A stretch of 8,518 bases of DNA from Paracoccaceae bacterium (GTDB lineage: Bacteria > Pseudomonadota > Alphaproteobacteria > Rhodobacterales > Rhodobacteraceae), in NCBI GenBank assembly GCA_023134935.1, contig JAGLUD010000473.1, positions 1 through 8,518 on the forward strand, in the 5' to 3' direction. Below are positions 7,106 to 8,518 of the stretch, piece after piece. Below the pieces are notes generated by a model. That model saw only the letters and a list, made by a program, of their open reading frames with translations. It was not told the origin of the DNA and did no database searches. The position numbers and the translations under genes are program-made. Numbering within the stretch: position 1 is the first letter of the stretch; the number at the start of each line of letters is the position of its first letter.

Positions 7106-7995
7106 TGTTACGCTCAAAACGTGGTTTTCTGTTCGCAAGTTTACTGGCTGTATCCAGTGTTCTAATCCCCTCGGTCGGGTTCGCGCAATCGGCGCGTTCG
7201 ATCATGGAACGAGTGGATGCGAATGCGTTGAGCCAGAATAATTCGGTGTTTTCGATCATGAAAATCGCAACCTGCAAGTTCGGGATAAGTGACGGGAAAA
7301 TCCGGTGTACAGCGCGGGCTACGGTGAAAAGCCTTGAGAGTGCCTCGATTACCACTGGACCGGGTGGCAAGGATTCCCAAGGTATTACGTTTATTCTGGA
7401 ACCTGCATCGGAACGCGGGATCGGGATGTTAAGTTATACCTATGAAAACAATAAACCGAACGAGACTTGGTTGTATCTGTCGGCGTTGGGCAAAGTGAAA
7501 CGGATCGTTTCATCGAATTCTTCCAGCAGCGAACCTGTTAGTTTGTTTGGATCAGAGTTTACGACCGAGGATCAAGAAACCGGCAAGCTGGATGATTACA
7601 CTTATACGCTGCTGGAAACGATTACGTTCAAGGGTCGCAAAACCTATGTTATCGAGCAAATTCCAACCCCTGCCCGCGCGCGCCAAAGCCGTTATGCACG
7701 GACAGTTATGTGGATTGATGCAGATCGGTACGTTAACGTTAAAGCCGAGATGTAGAACCGCCGCGGCAAGGAAATTCGCCGTGTGATTGCCGACAAAATC
7801 GAACGTATAAACGGAGTGTGGATGGCGCGGAGTGTGACAGCTATGAACCTCGTGACCAACCGTCTGTCGAACATGAAGATGGAGGCGTTGTATTTCGGCG
7901 TTAACATCGACCCAGCCCTGCTAACCCAGCGTGCCTTGACCGACACGGCGTTCCGTGAACGGCATCTGGATGCGCTGCGGGCGCAGGCTAACTGA
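7105..7995 (+). pseudogene. Outer membrane lipoprotein-sorting (LolA-like) protein, interrupted by an in-frame TAG
   Basis: The frame opens at ATG 7105, sharing one base with the MMPL stop and with GGAGG seven bases upstream. The first open part is 216 codons, ending in TAG at 7753-7755. The same frame then stays open for 79 codons to TGA at 7993-7995, so the intact product would be about 296 aa. Residues 1-27 look like a Sec signal peptide (basic start, hydrophobic core, SVGFA before Gln28). Family features of the LolA-like outer membrane lipoprotein-sorting group (Pfam LolA_like, by recollection) are SLFGSEFTTED near 146-156, DDYTYTLLE near 163-171, YVIEQIPTPA and TVMWIDADRYVNVKAEM, where the TAG falls. 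After it the text still fits the family: NRRGKEIRRVIADKIERING, then W, then a strand-rich end. The fold binds lipid in a beta half-barrel and should shuttle cargo through the periplasm. Truncation at 216 would remove the last strands. Cys57 and Cys68 could form a disulfide. Nonsense mutation, sequencing error and readthrough are all possible. Confidence 0.82.
7753..7755 (+). other. In-frame amber stop inside the LolA-like gene
   Basis: The codons around it read GCC GAG ATG TAG AAC CGC CGC. Members of this family usually have an aromatic pair such as Tyr-Tyr before an Asp/Asn-x-x-Gly turn at this place, so the lost residue was probably Tyr (TAT or TAC to TAG, one base change). The following bases (AAC) do not match the well-known leaky UAG-CA context. 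No frameshift is needed to continue into the C-terminal part, and that part carries no further stop. Confidence 0.85.
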
Positions 7996-8006
7996 GGAAA
8001 GAAGAT

Positions 8007-8518
8007 ATGCGTTTACCCATCGCTATTGTTGCCATTGCACTTGCATCACCTGCTTTTTCGCAGGAACTGGATCTTGATTTCGATAGTTTCGATTTCGATG
8101 AGGACTCCGAGATTATCATAGACGAATTCCCTCAGCCTGCACTTGAGGTTTCTGCCTCTGTCGGCCTTTCCTATGCTGGTATTGGTGCGCTTAACGAAAG
8201 CTGGGCGGCGCAGATAAACTTGGCGAACGAGCACTCATTAGGGTCACTTGGGTATCTCGAGTGGGCAGCAAACGCTGCGGTAGTCGATGACGTCGTGACG
8301 TTTGATTTGTCGCGCATCCATTTACAGAACTCGGCTGGCGATTTCAGTTGGAAGCTGGGCAAATACCGTATCGGCTGGGGCGAAATTGAGGGCGCCGCTG
8401 TGCTCGATGTTGTGAATTCAGGGCTATCGTTCGGTGGGTCCAGCCTGCCAAGCGACGAGCTGCCCGGGCAGTGGTTTATCGGCGTTGATTACTTCGCGAA
8501 CTCGTTTGTTGTTTCCAG
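8007..8518 (+). CDS. Probable outer-membrane beta-barrel protein of the MMPL operon (3' end missing)
   Basis: 170 codons are visible and the gene runs off the right edge. The product starts with a signal peptide (MRLPIAIVAIALASPAFS, cleavage likely before Gln19). The first 20 or so mature residues are very acidic: 11 Asp/Glu among residues 20-40, with alternating Asp and Phe/Leu. From about residue 46 the sequence shows alternating hydrophobic/polar strands rich in aromatic residues and glycine, as in porin-like barrels. The segment KLGKYRIGWGEIEGAAVLDV recalls the 'GRQ-x-x-x-WG-x-x-x-x-x-x-x-DVxNP' pattern of DUF1302-like and related barrels that often accompany MMPL transporters; this likeness is from memory. 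The ATG at 8007 follows the LolA-like stop by 11 bp, with GAGGAAAG overlapping that stop. Inferred role: outer-membrane end of the export path formed with the MMPL pump and the periplasmic carrier. Confidence 0.75.
   Translation, partial: MRLPIAIVAIALASPAFSQELDLDFDSFDFDEDSEIIIDEFPQPALEVSASVGLSYAGIGALNESWAAQINLANEHSLGSLGYLEWAANAAVVDDVVTFDLSRIHLQNSAGDFSWKLGKYRIGWGEIEGAAVLDVVNSGLSFGGSSLPSDELPGQWFIGVDYFANSFVVS

Overview
The window looks like chromosomal DNA of a marine alphaproteobacterium, probably a Rhodobacterales (Roseobacter-group) member of moderate GC content. The basis is the style of the SodB N-terminus, the yajC-secD-secF order, and the alphaproteobacterial look of the DMT transporter and Sec proteins. 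The genus cannot be fixed from sequence reading alone. No tRNA, rRNA, CRISPR array or insertion sequence is visible.

Layout. The left edge (1-188, minus) holds the first 62 codons of an Fe/Mn superoxide dismutase. A 172-bp intergenic region separates it from a divergent DMT/EamA-family permease (361-1233, plus). That gene converges tail to tail with the protein-export cluster yajC-secD-secF (4254 down to 1230, minus), and the stop codons of secF and the permease interlock in the bases TTAA. A compact hairpin followed by six U (minus strand) lies between yajC and secD and looks like an intrinsic terminator or attenuator inside the cluster.

Divergent from yajC, a second plus-strand operon starts at 4463. 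It holds an 880-aa MMPL/RND-superfamily membrane transporter, a periplasmic LolA-like 'outer membrane lipoprotein-sorting protein' (7105-7995), and the start of a probable outer-membrane beta-barrel protein (8007 to beyond the window edge). The genes are tightly packed (1-bp TGATG overlap, then an 11-bp gap), so co-transcription is very likely. Inner-membrane RND pump, soluble lipid-binding-fold carrier and outer-membrane barrel together suggest a trans-envelope route for a lipid or other hydrophobic molecule. The substrate is unknown.

The most striking point is an in-frame amber codon (TAG, 7753-7755) about three quarters of the way through the LolA-like gene. The same frame stays open and family-like for 79 more codons to a TGA at 7993-7995. 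This is a recent nonsense mutation, a sequencing error or a readthrough site, and it decides whether the operon is functional. Other points of interest are an acidic insertion in the first periplasmic domain of the MMPL protein, an Asp-rich mature N-terminus on the barrel protein, and a perfect 12-bp inverted repeat in the yajC/MMPL divergent promoter region.
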